A stretch of 64,000 bases of DNA from UBA6522 sp965204155 (lineage in GTDB: Bacteria > Pseudomonadota > Gammaproteobacteria > Steroidobacterales > Rariloculaceae), in contig OZ241971.1 of the NCBI GenBank assembly GCA_965204155.1, forward strand, positions 3,534,001 through 3,598,000, written 5' to 3'. The notes under the pieces are model-generated. The model was not told where the DNA came from. It was given only the letters and a program-made list of their open reading frames with translations, and ran no database searches. The translations under genes were made by a program, and so were the position numbers. Positions 1 to 8,965 of the stretch are shown in pieces. How positions within the stretch are numbered: position 1 is the first letter of the stretch; each line of letters starts with the position of its first letter.

Positions 1-1059
1 TTTCCCGGGTTCAGCCCGATCGCGGCCGGGGAGTGGAATCGGGCGAACGCCGCGGTGTACGCAGATGTGGAGTACGGGCCCGGGGACGGAACCTGGGGGC
101 TGGCAGCGGCACTCAGGTTCGAGGACTACGAGGATTTCGGTGCGGCGCTGAACGGCAAGCTGGCAGGGCGGATCGAGGTGTCCGGGAACCTTGCCTTCCG
201 GGGCAGCATCAGCACCGGCTTCCGCGCGCCGACGCCCGGACAACAGAACGCGTTCAACGTCTCCACGCAGTGGGCGCCGGAACTGATGGACCTGGTCAAT
301 AACGGCACCATTCCGTCCACTTCCCGGGTCGCCGCGCTGCGCGGCGGCAAGCAACTGGAAGCGGAAAAATCGCTCAATGTGGCCGTCGGCACGGTGCTGG
401 AGCGGGGTTCCCTGACCCTGACCGCCGACCTGTTCCGCATCGATCTCGAGGACCGGCTTGGGGTGACGCAACTGTTCGCGCTGCGGCCGGCCGAGGTGGA
501 GCAATTGCTGTTGGAAGGCATCACCAGCGCCGCGAATCTTGCAAACTTCCGCTTCTTTGCGAACGATTTCAAGACCCGCACCCAGGGGCTTGACCTGGTC
601 GCGGGTTGGCGGCCCGGGGTGTTCGGAGGCCGCACGAGACTGGCGCTTGCGTTCAACCTGACCGAGACCGAGGTGGTGGCATGGAATCCGGAGTTGCTGG
701 ACAACCGGCGCATCCGGGAGATCGAGGAGGCGCTGCCGGACATCCGCTGGAACGTGAGCATCGATCACGCCGTGGGTCGATTCGACCTTCTTGCTCGGCT
801 GGGCTACTTCGACAAATGGTACGACGCACGCGACGATTGGACCTATGGTGGCTTCACGCTGGTCGATCTTGAAGCGGCGATGCGGCTGAATGCGTCGAGC
901 CGCCTGACCGTCGGAGCACGCAACGCACTGAACAATGAACCGGGAAGAAACCCCAATCCGACCGCCATCGGCAATGTCTTCAGTTCGCGCGCACCGTTCG
1001 ACACGAACGGCCTGTACGGTTACGCCCGGCTCGAGTACCGGTGGGGCGCAAACAGGTAG
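1..1059 (+). CDS. TonB-dependent receptor, C-terminal part (5' end outside window)
   Basis: The frame is open from the first base, so this is the last 352 or so residues of a longer protein. It reads as the outer-membrane beta-barrel of a TonB-dependent receptor: alternating amphipathic strands, the barrel motif GSISTGFRAPTPGQQNAFN, a NALNNEPGRNP turn typical of the last barrel strands, and a final strand YGYARLEYRW. The plug and TonB box would lie upstream and are not visible, so the ligand cannot be inferred. The protein ends in GANR after the last aromatic residue rather than on the aromatic itself, a small departure from the usual outer-membrane ending. The next gene is convergent. Confidence 0.85.
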   Translation, partial: FPGFSPIAAGEWNRANAAVYADVEYGPGDGTWGLAAALRFEDYEDFGAALNGKLAGRIEVSGNLAFRGSISTGFRAPTPGQQNAFNVSTQWAPELMDLVNNGTIPSTSRVAALRGGKQLEAEKSLNVAVGTVLERGSLTLTADLFRIDLEDRLGVTQLFALRPAEVEQLLLEGITSAANLANFRFFANDFKTRTQGLDLVAGWRPGVFGGRTRLALAFNLTETEVVAWNPELLDNRRIREIEEALPDIRWNVSIDHAVGRFDLLARLGYFDKWYDARDDWTYGGFTLVDLEAAMRLNASSRLTVGARNALNNEPGRNPNPTAIGNVFSSRAPFDTNGLYGYARLEYRWGANR

Positions 1060-1142
1060 CGTCAGTCTCCTTGCCAGAAACCCGGATAGGCAGTGGAACC
1101 GAACAACGGCACCATGCGCGGTACCGCACGGCGTGCCGCTAC

Positions 1143-1164
1143 CGCAAATAGCTAACCATTTGCG
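1143..1164. terminator. Possible bidirectional hairpin between convergent genes
   Basis: A perfect 7-bp inverted repeat (CGCAAAT / ATTTGCG) with an 8-base loop lies between the receptor stop and the convergent prolidase stop. There is no T-run on either side, so it would be a weak or non-canonical terminator. Position is the main support. Confidence 0.3.
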
Positions 1165-1231
1165 ATAGTTGCCGAGCGTCCTGATGCCTGCGACGGCGCC
1201 GTGCCGAACCGGGCCGCGCCGTATCCGGGAT

Positions 1232-2569
1232 TCAGGCGAGTCCGCAGCCTTTCATGGCGGGACGCGTCAGATTTCGGCTCCCGGATTCGGTCACAAGCAC
1301 GTCGTCCTCGACCCGTATCCCCCCGTAAGGCAGCCACCGCGCCACGCGTTCCCAGTCCACTGACCTGCCCGCAGCGCTCTGCCTGAGGTCCTCGAGCAGC
1401 GCGGGGATAAAGTAGAGGCCCGGTTCGATGGTCACCACGAACCCCGGCTCAAGCGTCCGGGTCAGGCGCAGGAACGGATGTTCGGCAGGGGGAGGGCGCT
1501 CGGCTCCGCCGGGCGCCTCCAGGCGGCCACCGGCGTCGTGTACCTGCAAGCCCAGCAGGTGGCCGAGCCCGTGCGGCAGAAAGACTCGCGTGATGCCCCG
1601 TTCGTAGCACTCATCGGCAGAGCAGCGGGCGATTCCATGCGCCACCAGCACCTCGGCCAGCAACCGGTGGGTCCGATCGTTCAGGGAGACATAGTCCGTG
1701 CCCGGGCGTGCTTCCCTGCATAGCTGCTGCTGCATGGCATCGAGGGAGGCGATCAGGTCGGCGAACGGGTCTCCGGGCGACGTCCAGGTTCGGGTGATAT
1801 CCGACGCGTAGCCGTTGAAATCGCCGCCGGCGTCCAGCAGAAACGTGCAGAACCGCGCCGGAGGCTGCCGATCCAGATTCTGGTAGTGAAGGATCCCGGC
1901 GTGTTCGTTCAGGGCCACGATGTTCTGGTAGGGCAGCGCCGACTCGCGTTGCCCCGAGGCGCGGCAGTAGATTTGGTTGAGCTCGAACTCCGATGGCGCT
2001 TCGGCCAGCGCGCGCTGCGTGGCCGCATGGCCAAGGGCGCCGATACGGCTTGCCTCCTCCATGCATGCCACCTCGTACGGTGTCTTGAAGGCGCGGGTAT
2101 AGTCCAGTTGCGACAGCAGTGCCGGGTCGTTCACGCTTGCGAACCCCATCCCTTCGCGGGCATCCTCGCCGATGCCGGCCAGACGGGAAACGCCGTCCAG
2201 TTCCTTTAGCAGGGCTTTCTCGGTGGAGACGCAGCGAATTTCGAAGCGGCCGGGCCAGAAGCCTTCGGGTTCGGGCGCGGGCATGTGCCAGAAGTCTTCA
2301 TCGCGCAGGTAAACCAGCATCGGTTTCTCACCCGGAACGATCCTGACCGCCGAGCCCGGATAAGCGTACGGCACCCAGGCCTTGAAATAGGGCTCAGCAA
2401 AGAAGGGGTATTCGAGATCGTCCCGGTGGCGATACTTCACCGCGCCGGAAAAGATGATCGCCCCGTCGACGCCGCAGACGTCGAACGCATCCGCGAAGCG
2501 CTGCTCCCACACCGCTGCGTGGTCCTCATAAAGCGATGCCCAGGAGCCGTCCGGACGATTCTCACCCAT
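1232..2569 (-). CDS. pepQ: Xaa-Pro dipeptidase (prolidase), PepQ-type M24 metallopeptidase
   Basis: Cytoplasmic metallopeptidase that would cleave dipeptides with C-terminal proline; PepQ enzymes also hydrolyse some organophosphates. The sequence follows E. coli PepQ along its length, from N-terminal WASLYEDH to the C-terminal creatinase-like fold. Metal ligands are visible: two Asp in LLDAGGDFNGYASDITRTW, His in LPHGLGHLLGLQVHD, and Glu in IEPGLYF and GGIRVEDD. I chose the ATG at 2569 because GGAGAG sits just upstream and the resulting 445 residues match the family's roughly 443; an in-frame ATG 45 bases earlier would add an arginine-rich extension that homologues lack. It is transcribed alone, divergent from the flavoprotein gene. 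Confidence 0.92.
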   Translation of the reverse strand: MGENRPDGSWASLYEDHAAVWEQRFADAFDVCGVDGAIIFSGAVKYRHRDDLEYPFFAEPYFKAWVPYAYPGSAVRIVPGEKPMLVYLRDEDFWHMPAPEPEGFWPGRFEIRCVSTEKALLKELDGVSRLAGIGEDAREGMGFASVNDPALLSQLDYTRAFKTPYEVACMEEASRIGALGHAATQRALAEAPSEFELNQIYCRASGQRESALPYQNIVALNEHAGILHYQNLDRQPPARFCTFLLDAGGDFNGYASDITRTWTSPGDPFADLIASLDAMQQQLCREARPGTDYVSLNDRTHRLLAEVLVAHGIARCSADECYERGITRVFLPHGLGHLLGLQVHDAGGRLEAPGGAERPPPAEHPFLRLTRTLEPGFVVTIEPGLYFIPALLEDLRQSAAGRSVDWERVARWLPYGGIRVEDDVLVTESGSRNLTRPAMKGCGLA

Positions 2570-2792
2570 ATGATCTCTCCATCGGCGCCGCCACCGTGGC
2601 ATGCCGGCACGCACGGGTCACCGCAAGTACTACCAAGCTTGTACAGTGCGCAAGTCGCGTTGTCCAGCCGTCCAAATGCATGCCGTGCGATAAGTGTGCA
2701 GAATCCGAGGACTCTGCAACTCTGGTTGGGAAGACCCGATTGAAATTGCCTGACCCTGGGACGCAAGGATTCCCATCAGCTACGGACAAGAC

Positions 2793-3257
2793 ATGCACTC
2801 CAAACTAGCCATCATTTACCACGCACCCTCGGACAACGTCCACAGGATAGTCGGTGCGCTCATCGATGGCGCTTCGGACGCGGTAATCGAGTCGGTTGAT
2901 GTTCGCCCGGCACAAGCGCTGGCAGCGGGCCCTGACGACCTGCTTGAGGCCCACGGGGTCATTTTCGTTACCACTGAAAACTTCGGATACATGAGCGGGG
3001 CGCTCAAGGATTTCTTCGACCGCTCATTTTATCCCTGCCTTGACAAGGTCGACGGCAGACCCTACGCGTTGGTCGTCAAGGCCGGCAATGACGGCACCGG
3101 CACTGTCAATGCCGTCACGCGCATCGTCACCGGCCTCAAGTTGAAACAGGTGGCCGAACCATTGCTGATGGTCGGCAGCTTCCAGGAGACCTGGCTCGGG
3201 CAATGCCGGGAACTGGGCATGATGCTTGCGGCCGGTCTCGAGGCAGGAATTTTCTGA
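2793..3257 (+). CDS. Flavodoxin-like / NAD(P)H-dependent FMN reductase family protein
   Basis: A 154-residue single-domain protein with a flavodoxin-like fold. The N-terminal strand LAIIYHAP is followed by a phosphate-binding-like loop SDNVHRI. A VTTENFGYMSGALKDFFDR segment matches the FMN-contacting region of NADPH-dependent FMN reductases, where TPEYN-type loops precede an LKNWID-like helix. It probably binds FMN and reduces quinones or flavin in the cytoplasm, but substrate and partner cannot be read from sequence. It is monocistronic: divergent from pepQ and convergent with the allophanate hydrolase. Confidence 0.65.
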   Translation: MHSKLAIIYHAPSDNVHRIVGALIDGASDAVIESVDVRPAQALAAGPDDLLEAHGVIFVTTENFGYMSGALKDFFDRSFYPCLDKVDGRPYALVVKAGNDGTGTVNAVTRIVTGLKLKQVAEPLLMVGSFQETWLGQCRELGMMLAAGLEAGIF

Positions 3258-3346
3258 GCGGCATCGCGGCCGATGCATCCGCTTCGCCCGATTGAGTCCT
3301 GGAAACACCAGTACTTCTTCCAGCGGTGGCCGGCGGCCATGCCGGT

Positions 3347-4684
3347 TCACCGGAGGCGAGTGACTTGCTCCCCTTCCATTGTTTCCGCGTAGCGCAGCAG
3401 CGCATGATCGCGTCCCGCGGGCGCGAGCAGGGTGATCCCGAACGGCAGGCCGCGGGAAGTCATACCGGCCGGGAGTGCCACGGCGCACAGATCGAGCAGA
3501 TTTGCGTAGTTGGTGAAGACGCCCAGGCGGGTATTCGTCGCGAAGGGGTCCTTCTCCACCTGAGCGAGCGTGTAGTGGGTCGGCGCGGTCGGAGCGACGA
3601 GGACGTCGATATCGGCGAACGCCGACTCGACGACCCGCCGCAACTCGGCCAGGCGGTACTGCGCTCGGAAGTAGTCCGCCGCGGTAGGCGTCCAACCCCC
3701 TTCGATTACTTTCCGGGTGATCGGGTGGACGGCCTCGGGGTGCGTCTCAATGAAGTTGCCCACTGCCGCGACGCGTTCTGCCAGCCACGGTCCTTCGTAG
3801 AGCAGTCGACCCGCGGCCAGAAAGGGTTCCGGTTCAACCGCACCAGGTGCTCCGGGCAGTCCGGCGACAAATCGCCGGTACAGTTTCGCGTAAGCCGTGT
3901 TGCCGGGCCAGGGCAGGCGGTCGGGCGCCAGGCAGCCGAGTCGTGGTGCGTCCGCATCGAACCCGACAAAGTCCACGCGGCGGCTGAAAGGATCCTTTTC
4001 GTCGAAAGCGCCCGCAACCTCCGCCACGTTGCGAGCATCCTGCACGGTGTGGGCAAAAACGGAAACGCAGTCCAGGGTCCGGCACGCCGGTACGACGCCG
4101 CGCGTCGACCACCAACCCCGGGTGGGCTTGAAGCCGACGAGGCCGTTGAAGGCGGCGGGCACCCGGCCCGAGCCGGCGGTGTCGGTGCCGAGAGCAAACG
4201 GGACGATCGCCCGCTTTACCGCCACGGCCGAGCCACTGCTGCTGCCACCGGCGATGTACGCGGGGTCGACAGCGTTCGCCACGGCGCCGTAGGGTGATCG
4301 GGTTCCGGTCAGTCCGGTGGCGAACTGGTCCAGGTTGGTCTTGCCAATGGGTATGGCTCCGGCCTCGAGGAGGCGTTTGACCACTGTCGCGGAGTGCTCC
4401 GGGACGTAGGCGTATGCGGGACAGCCTGCGGTGGTGGGTGTGTTCGCCAGGTCGATATTGTCCTTGATGGCGAACGGAATGCCCCAAAGGGGTGTGCGTT
4501 CGAAATCGATCCCGTCAAGCCGGTCCACGTAGCCTTGCACTTCGGAGGGCTTGAGTCGATGGATCCAGACTCCGTCGTCGATCAGCGCGGCGCGTTGCAC
4601 GGCCTCGGAGGCGACGTCCTGTGGATGAAGCCGCCGTTCGGCGTACGCGCGCCGCAGCGAAGCGACGGAAACAGGCTCGATCAT
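3347..4684 (-). CDS. atzF: Allophanate hydrolase, amidase domain only
   Basis: Amidase-signature enzyme expected to hydrolyse allophanate to ammonia and CO2, the last step of the operon. The Ser-cisSer-Lys triad is visible: Lys in PFAIKDNID, cis-Ser in GGSSSGSA and nucleophile Ser in GTDTAGSGR; the FKPTRGWWSTRGVVPACRTLDCVS stretch is allophanate-hydrolase-like. The start is the ATG at 4684, which overlaps the stop of the upstream carboxylase in an ATGA, implying translational coupling. The protein is 445 residues, whereas most allophanate hydrolases are near 600 with a small C-terminal domain; it stops shortly after FGITLLAPAGRDHALLRYAE, so that domain is missing. Nothing downstream on this strand replaces it. 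Confidence 0.88.
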   Translation of the reverse strand: MIEPVSVASLRRAYAERRLHPQDVASEAVQRAALIDDGVWIHRLKPSEVQGYVDRLDGIDFERTPLWGIPFAIKDNIDLANTPTTAGCPAYAYVPEHSATVVKRLLEAGAIPIGKTNLDQFATGLTGTRSPYGAVANAVDPAYIAGGSSSGSAVAVKRAIVPFALGTDTAGSGRVPAAFNGLVGFKPTRGWWSTRGVVPACRTLDCVSVFAHTVQDARNVAEVAGAFDEKDPFSRRVDFVGFDADAPRLGCLAPDRLPWPGNTAYAKLYRRFVAGLPGAPGAVEPEPFLAAGRLLYEGPWLAERVAAVGNFIETHPEAVHPITRKVIEGGWTPTAADYFRAQYRLAELRRVVESAFADIDVLVAPTAPTHYTLAQVEKDPFATNTRLGVFTNYANLLDLCAVALPAGMTSRGLPFGITLLAPAGRDHALLRYAETMEGEQVTRLR

Positions 4685-7600
4685 GCCGCCAGCGCCAGCG
4701 TCTGGCCGGCTTGAACCGCCTGACCCGTTGAGATCAGCACCTCTCCCACGACGCCTGCGTTCGGCGCAATGACCCGGAATTCGGTCTTCATGGACTCGAC
4801 GATGAACAGCAGGTCGCCTGTCTGGACGCGCTGACCGGGCTGCACGTGGACCGACCATACCGAGCCCGCCATGGGACTGGTGACGAACGACTCGCCATTC
4901 ATGTCGTCTGTCGGCTCAACGGCGCCATCTGTCTCCGCCGATTCGAAGGTCAGCAAGCCGCGTGCCTTCCAATCCTCGAGTTCCGCGGAGAAGGCCGCTC
5001 GCCGGCGCCCTTCGAACGTAGCGATCTCCTCGGCATGATCGGCAAGGTATGCACGATAGTGGTCATGATCGAAGTTGCCATGTTCGATATCGAGGTCCAA
5101 CGCGCCCCGGGAAAAGGCCTCGCGCATCTCCAGCAGTTCCGTTGCATGAACTTCGTGGAAGCGAATCCGGTCGAAGGGCCGCAGCAGCCAGTGCCTGTCG
5201 AATGTGCGCCCGCGCCGATGGTGGTTCCAGACCTGCAGCGTTCGACCCACGAACTGGTAACCGCCGGGGCCCTCCATCCCGTAGATACACAGGTAGGCGC
5301 CACCGATGCCGACGGAGTTCTCTGCCGTCCAGGTACGCGCCGGGTTGTACTTTGTTGTTACCAGCCTGTGCCGGGGATCGACGGGTGTGGCGACCGGGGC
5401 GCCCAGGTAGACATCGCCCAGGCCCATGACCAGGTAGTCTGCGCCAAGGACGATGTCCTTGACCGCCTGCCGGTCCCGAAGCCCGTTGATACGGCGAATG
5501 AATTCGATGTTGTCGGGACACCATGGCGCATCGGGGCGCACGCTTTGCACGTACTTGTCGACCGCGGTCCGGCAGGCCGGGTCGTCCCAGGACAGGGGAA
5601 GGTGCACGACTCGAGACACGACCCGAGGCTCCACGATGCGCGCCCGCTCGAACAGGGGCTCGAGCTCCCGGGCCAACTCGGGCGCGGCGCGGCGTCTGGA
5701 GTCGAAGCGGATCAGCAGCGACCGGATTCCCGCCGTCGTTTCCAGCACGCCGGCAACGCGCTGTTCGGCGATACCCGCTTCCAGCGCGTGGACACGCATC
5801 CGCAGCCCGACATCGAGAACGTTTGGGCCGAATTCCACCAGGATCGAATCCTGTGCAGCCCGGCGCACCCGGATGTCGCCCAGTTCGCAGACGATCGGAT
5901 CCTCCACGCGGCCACGCGCGAGCCTCGGCATGGCGAAGGCCCGCGCGGAACAGGCTGCGATGGCGTCGTCGCGCTCGCGTGCGATGCACCTGGCCTCGAC
6001 TTCCGTAACCGGCACCAGGCGCACGCGGTCACCTGAACCGAGTTGGCCGAGCTTCCAGCGGTCCGCCTCGATCACGGCTGCGGGACATACGAACCCGCCA
6101 AGACTCGGACCGTCCGGACCGAGAATGACCGGCATGTCGCCGGTAAAGTCGATGGCGCCGAACGTGTATGGGTTGTCGTGTACGTTGGATGGATGCAGTC
6201 CGGCGTCACCTCCGTCGGGGCGTGCCCACTCCGGATGCGGACCGATCAGGCGTACGCCGGTTCGATCCGAGTGGTAGTGAACGACCCACTCAGCGGAGAG
6301 AAAGGCGTCGATGTCCCTGCGTGTCAGAAAGTCATCGGTGCAGTGGGGACCCATGGTCACCCGCAACGTGCGACGCGCGTCGAGGCGAGGTGGGGGAACA
6401 CCGTGGCCATCGTGCCGGTCGCGGCGCCCGGACGCCGAGGTCAGGCGCAGCACGTCGCCTGCCTCGAGGGTGCGCCCGTTCATCCCGCCGATGCCCCCGA
6501 GCGTGAAGGTCGCTGCCGAGCCCATGACCTCCGGCACTTCCAGGCCACCGGCGATGAGCACGTACGCCCGCATGCCCTCGGTTACGCGGCCGACTGTCAG
6601 AACATCGCCGGCTCCGACCGCATGGGGTTTCCAGGGCGCTGCCCGTACCGAGCCCCCGGCTTTTTCGATGCTGATCTCGACCGCGCCGGCGACCAGGACG
6701 GTGGTGGGCGACTGGAACGCGAGCGTCGGACCAACAACCGTTACTTCAAGCCCGGGGACACCTTCATGGTTGCCAAGGAGGCGATTGCCGAGCCGGAACG
6801 AAAGGTCATCCATGGGCCCCGACGGTGGCACGCCGACGTTCCAGTAGCCCATTCGGCCCGGCCAGGCCTGGACCGTCGTCTGCATGCCGGGTGCAACGAC
6901 TTCCAGGGTGTGCGGGCGATATACAAAGCCGGCGAGTGTTCCCGTGTCGTGTTCAGCCTCGGCGAACGACTCGCATCCGAGTGCCTGGTGCAGGAATTCG
7001 CGGTTGGTTTCGACACCGTGCAGCACCGTTTCTTCCAATGCCGTGCGCAGTTGCCGGCGCGCCTCCTCCCGGGTCGAGCCATACGCCATGACCTTGGCGA
7101 GCAGGGAATCGTAGTGCGCCGGGATATCCGTGCCCGACCTCAGCCAGGTATCGGTTCGCAGCCAGGGGGCATGGGGAAATTCACACACGGACAGCCGGCC
7201 CGGCGTGGGCCGAAAATCGTACCTGGGGTCTTCGGCGCAGAGCCTCGCTTCGATCGCCCAGCCGGCGGCCAGCAGTTCACCTTCCAGCGATTCCAGCGGG
7301 CGAAGTTCACCGGCCGCAAGCTCGAGCATCCAGCGCACCAGGTCCACGCCAAAGACGAGTTCGGTGATGCCGTGTTCGACCTGCAGGCGCGTGTTGACCT
7401 CAAGGAAGGCGGCGGTTTCGCGCTCCGGGTCGTAGACGAATTCGACGGTGCCCGCACTCTGGTACTGCACGCTCGAAAGCAGCGCCCGCGCGTCGTCGTG
7501 CATTTGCTTTCGTACCGAATCCGGCAGGTTCGGCGCCGGGCACTCTTCGATGACCTTCTGGTGCCGCCGCTGCAGCGAGCAGTCCCGGTCGCCCAGGATG

Positions 7601-8262
7601 AGGATTCCGCCTGCGCCGTCCCCAAGGGCCTGCACCTCCACGTGCCGCGGGTTCACGACGCAACGCTCCAGAAACAGGCGCGTGTCGCCGAATGCACGTC
7701 CGGCGAGACGTTGCACGGCGGCAAACTGCGCTTCCAGTTCGGCCGCGTCTCCGCAGCGCTGCATGCCGATACCGCCCCCGCCGCCCGTGCTCTTGAGCAT
7801 GACCGGGTAGCCGACGGCCGCAGCCTCCCGTAGCGCGTCCTCTACATCACCCAGCACGCCGCTGCCCGGTAACAGCGCGACGTCGGCCGCCCTTGCGAGC
7901 CGGCGCGCTTGGTGCTTGAGGCCGAAGCATTCGAGGTGCTCCGGACGGGGGCCGACGAACGTGACGCCGCGTTCTTCGAGCGCTCGGGCAAAGGCGGCGT
8001 TCTCGCTCAGGAACCCGTACCCCGGGTGTACCGCTTCTGCGCCGGACTGCTCAACCGCATCGAGCAGCCGGTTCATGTCCAGGTAGGTTTCCGCCACGCT
8101 GCCATCGCCGAGCGGGTGCGCCTCGCCCGCGGCCTCGACGTGCAGGGCGCCCCGGTCCGCGTGGGCGAAGACGGCGGCGCTTGCGACGCCCATCTCGTCC
8201 AGCGTCCGGCAGATGCGCACCGCGATCTCTCCGCGGTTCGCAATAAGAACCTTGCGGAACAT
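4681..8262 (-). CDS. Biotin-dependent urea/guanidine carboxylase
   Basis: An 1,193-residue single-chain carboxylase. In order: biotin carboxylase (1 to about 450, starting FRKVLIANRGEIAVRI, with the ATP-grasp STGGGGGIGMQ loop), a KipA/AHS2-like half (about 470-780), a KipI/AHS1-like half (about 800-1010), a linker with NFDHDHYRAY, and a C-terminal biotinyl domain with the biotin lysine near residue 1159 in VESMKTEFRV. The family carboxylates urea or guanidine. Members sitting with two DUF1989 genes and allophanate hydrolase, as here, have been shown to prefer guanidine, giving carboxyguanidine. Substrate choice here is inferred from context. It lies 33 bases after the second DUF1989 gene and overlaps the hydrolase gene. 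Confidence 0.92.
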   Translation of the reverse strand: MFRKVLIANRGEIAVRICRTLDEMGVASAAVFAHADRGALHVEAAGEAHPLGDGSVAETYLDMNRLLDAVEQSGAEAVHPGYGFLSENAAFARALEERGVTFVGPRPEHLECFGLKHQARRLARAADVALLPGSGVLGDVEDALREAAAVGYPVMLKSTGGGGGIGMQRCGDAAELEAQFAAVQRLAGRAFGDTRLFLERCVVNPRHVEVQALGDGAGGILILGDRDCSLQRRHQKVIEECPAPNLPDSVRKQMHDDARALLSSVQYQSAGTVEFVYDPERETAAFLEVNTRLQVEHGITELVFGVDLVRWMLELAAGELRPLESLEGELLAAGWAIEARLCAEDPRYDFRPTPGRLSVCEFPHAPWLRTDTWLRSGTDIPAHYDSLLAKVMAYGSTREEARRQLRTALEETVLHGVETNREFLHQALGCESFAEAEHDTGTLAGFVYRPHTLEVVAPGMQTTVQAWPGRMGYWNVGVPPSGPMDDLSFRLGNRLLGNHEGVPGLEVTVVGPTLAFQSPTTVLVAGAVEISIEKAGGSVRAAPWKPHAVGAGDVLTVGRVTEGMRAYVLIAGGLEVPEVMGSAATFTLGGIGGMNGRTLEAGDVLRLTSASGRRDRHDGHGVPPPRLDARRTLRVTMGPHCTDDFLTRRDIDAFLSAEWVVHYHSDRTGVRLIGPHPEWARPDGGDAGLHPSNVHDNPYTFGAIDFTGDMPVILGPDGPSLGGFVCPAAVIEADRWKLGQLGSGDRVRLVPVTEVEARCIARERDDAIAACSARAFAMPRLARGRVEDPIVCELGDIRVRRAAQDSILVEFGPNVLDVGLRMRVHALEAGIAEQRVAGVLETTAGIRSLLIRFDSRRRAAPELARELEPLFERARIVEPRVVSRVVHLPLSWDDPACRTAVDKYVQSVRPDAPWCPDNIEFIRRINGLRDRQAVKDIVLGADYLVMGLGDVYLGAPVATPVDPRHRLVTTKYNPARTWTAENSVGIGGAYLCIYGMEGPGGYQFVGRTLQVWNHHRRGRTFDRHWLLRPFDRIRFHEVHATELLEMREAFSRGALDLDIEHGNFDHDHYRAYLADHAEEIATFEGRRRAAFSAELEDWKARGLLTFESAETDGAVEPTDDMNGESFVTSPMAGSVWSVHVQPGQRVQTGDLLFIVESMKTEFRVIAPNAGVVGEVLISTGQAVQAGQTLALAA

Positions 8263-8295
8263 GCCCCGGCTGATGTGCGGCCCGCCGCCCGGTCC

Positions 8296-8943
8296 CTAAC
8301 CGGCCTGCCGCCAGACCGCCAACCCGATGGGCGTCGGGTTGAAGCCGCTGCAGGGGTTATTGAGCTGCGGGCAGTTGGAGATGAGCACGAGGATATCCAT
8401 TTCGGCGACGAGTTCCACGTACTTGCCGGGTGCGCTGATTCCGTCCTCGAACGTGAGCCCGCCCTCGGGAGAAATCGGCACGTTCATGAAGAAGTTGATG
8501 TTGTGGGCAATATCGCGCTTGCTGAGGCCCCATTCCTCGTGCGTATTGACGGCCAGCAGCCAGCTGTCGCGGCACGAGTGCATGCTCTTCGTATCCAGCG
8601 CATACCGGACCGTGTTGCTCTCGCTGGCACACGCGCCGCCCAGCGTGTCGTGGCGGCCGCAGGTGTCGGCGACGATTCTGAGCATCGGATTGCATTCGTC
8701 CGAGAGCAGGGTGGTTCCGGTGGACAGGTAAAGATTGCCCTGCTCGCGTACCGTGTCGAACGCGCTGTACCGCTCGTGCGGGTTGTTGGCGTTAAAGAAC
8801 AAGGTGTCAACAGCCTCGTTGCCCTCGAGGTCGGTGATGCGGAATACGTCGCCCTTGCCGAGCGTGCCGATCCAGTATTCCCCGGCGGGAACCGTCTCCT
8901 TCCAGTCCGCCACGTCGACGGACAGTTTGCTCTCCTTCAGCAT
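8296..8943 (-). CDS. DUF1989 protein, probable carboxyguanidine deiminase subunit (urea carboxylase-associated protein)
   Basis: A 215-residue DUF1989 protein, long annotated as urea carboxylase-associated. Later work assigns the DUF1989 pair to a two-subunit deiminase (CgdAB) that turns carboxyguanidine into allophanate, linking carboxylase and hydrolase. Visible family features are the VPAGEYWIGTLGKGD start, CGRHDTLGGACASE with conserved His, Asp and Cys, NTHEEWGL, and NFFMNVPISPEG near the middle. I use the ATG at 8943 because GGAGGGCAGTCAGG precedes it; an upstream in-frame start would overlap the preceding gene. It follows its sister subunit after 22 bases. Which Cgd letter applies I cannot tell. 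Confidence 0.85.
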   Translation of the reverse strand: MLKESKLSVDVADWKETVPAGEYWIGTLGKGDVFRITDLEGNEAVDTLFFNANNPHERYSAFDTVREQGNLYLSTGTTLLSDECNPMLRIVADTCGRHDTLGGACASESNTVRYALDTKSMHSCRDSWLLAVNTHEEWGLSKRDIAHNINFFMNVPISPEGGLTFEDGISAPGKYVELVAEMDILVLISNCPQLNNPCSGFNPTPIGLAVWRQAG

Positions 8944-8965
8944 CCTGACTGCCCTCCGTCCTGCG

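Noticed and set aside
6043..7833. Long plus-strand frame opposite the carboxylase
   Set aside because: Shadow frame; the minus strand encodes a full biotin-dependent carboxylase.
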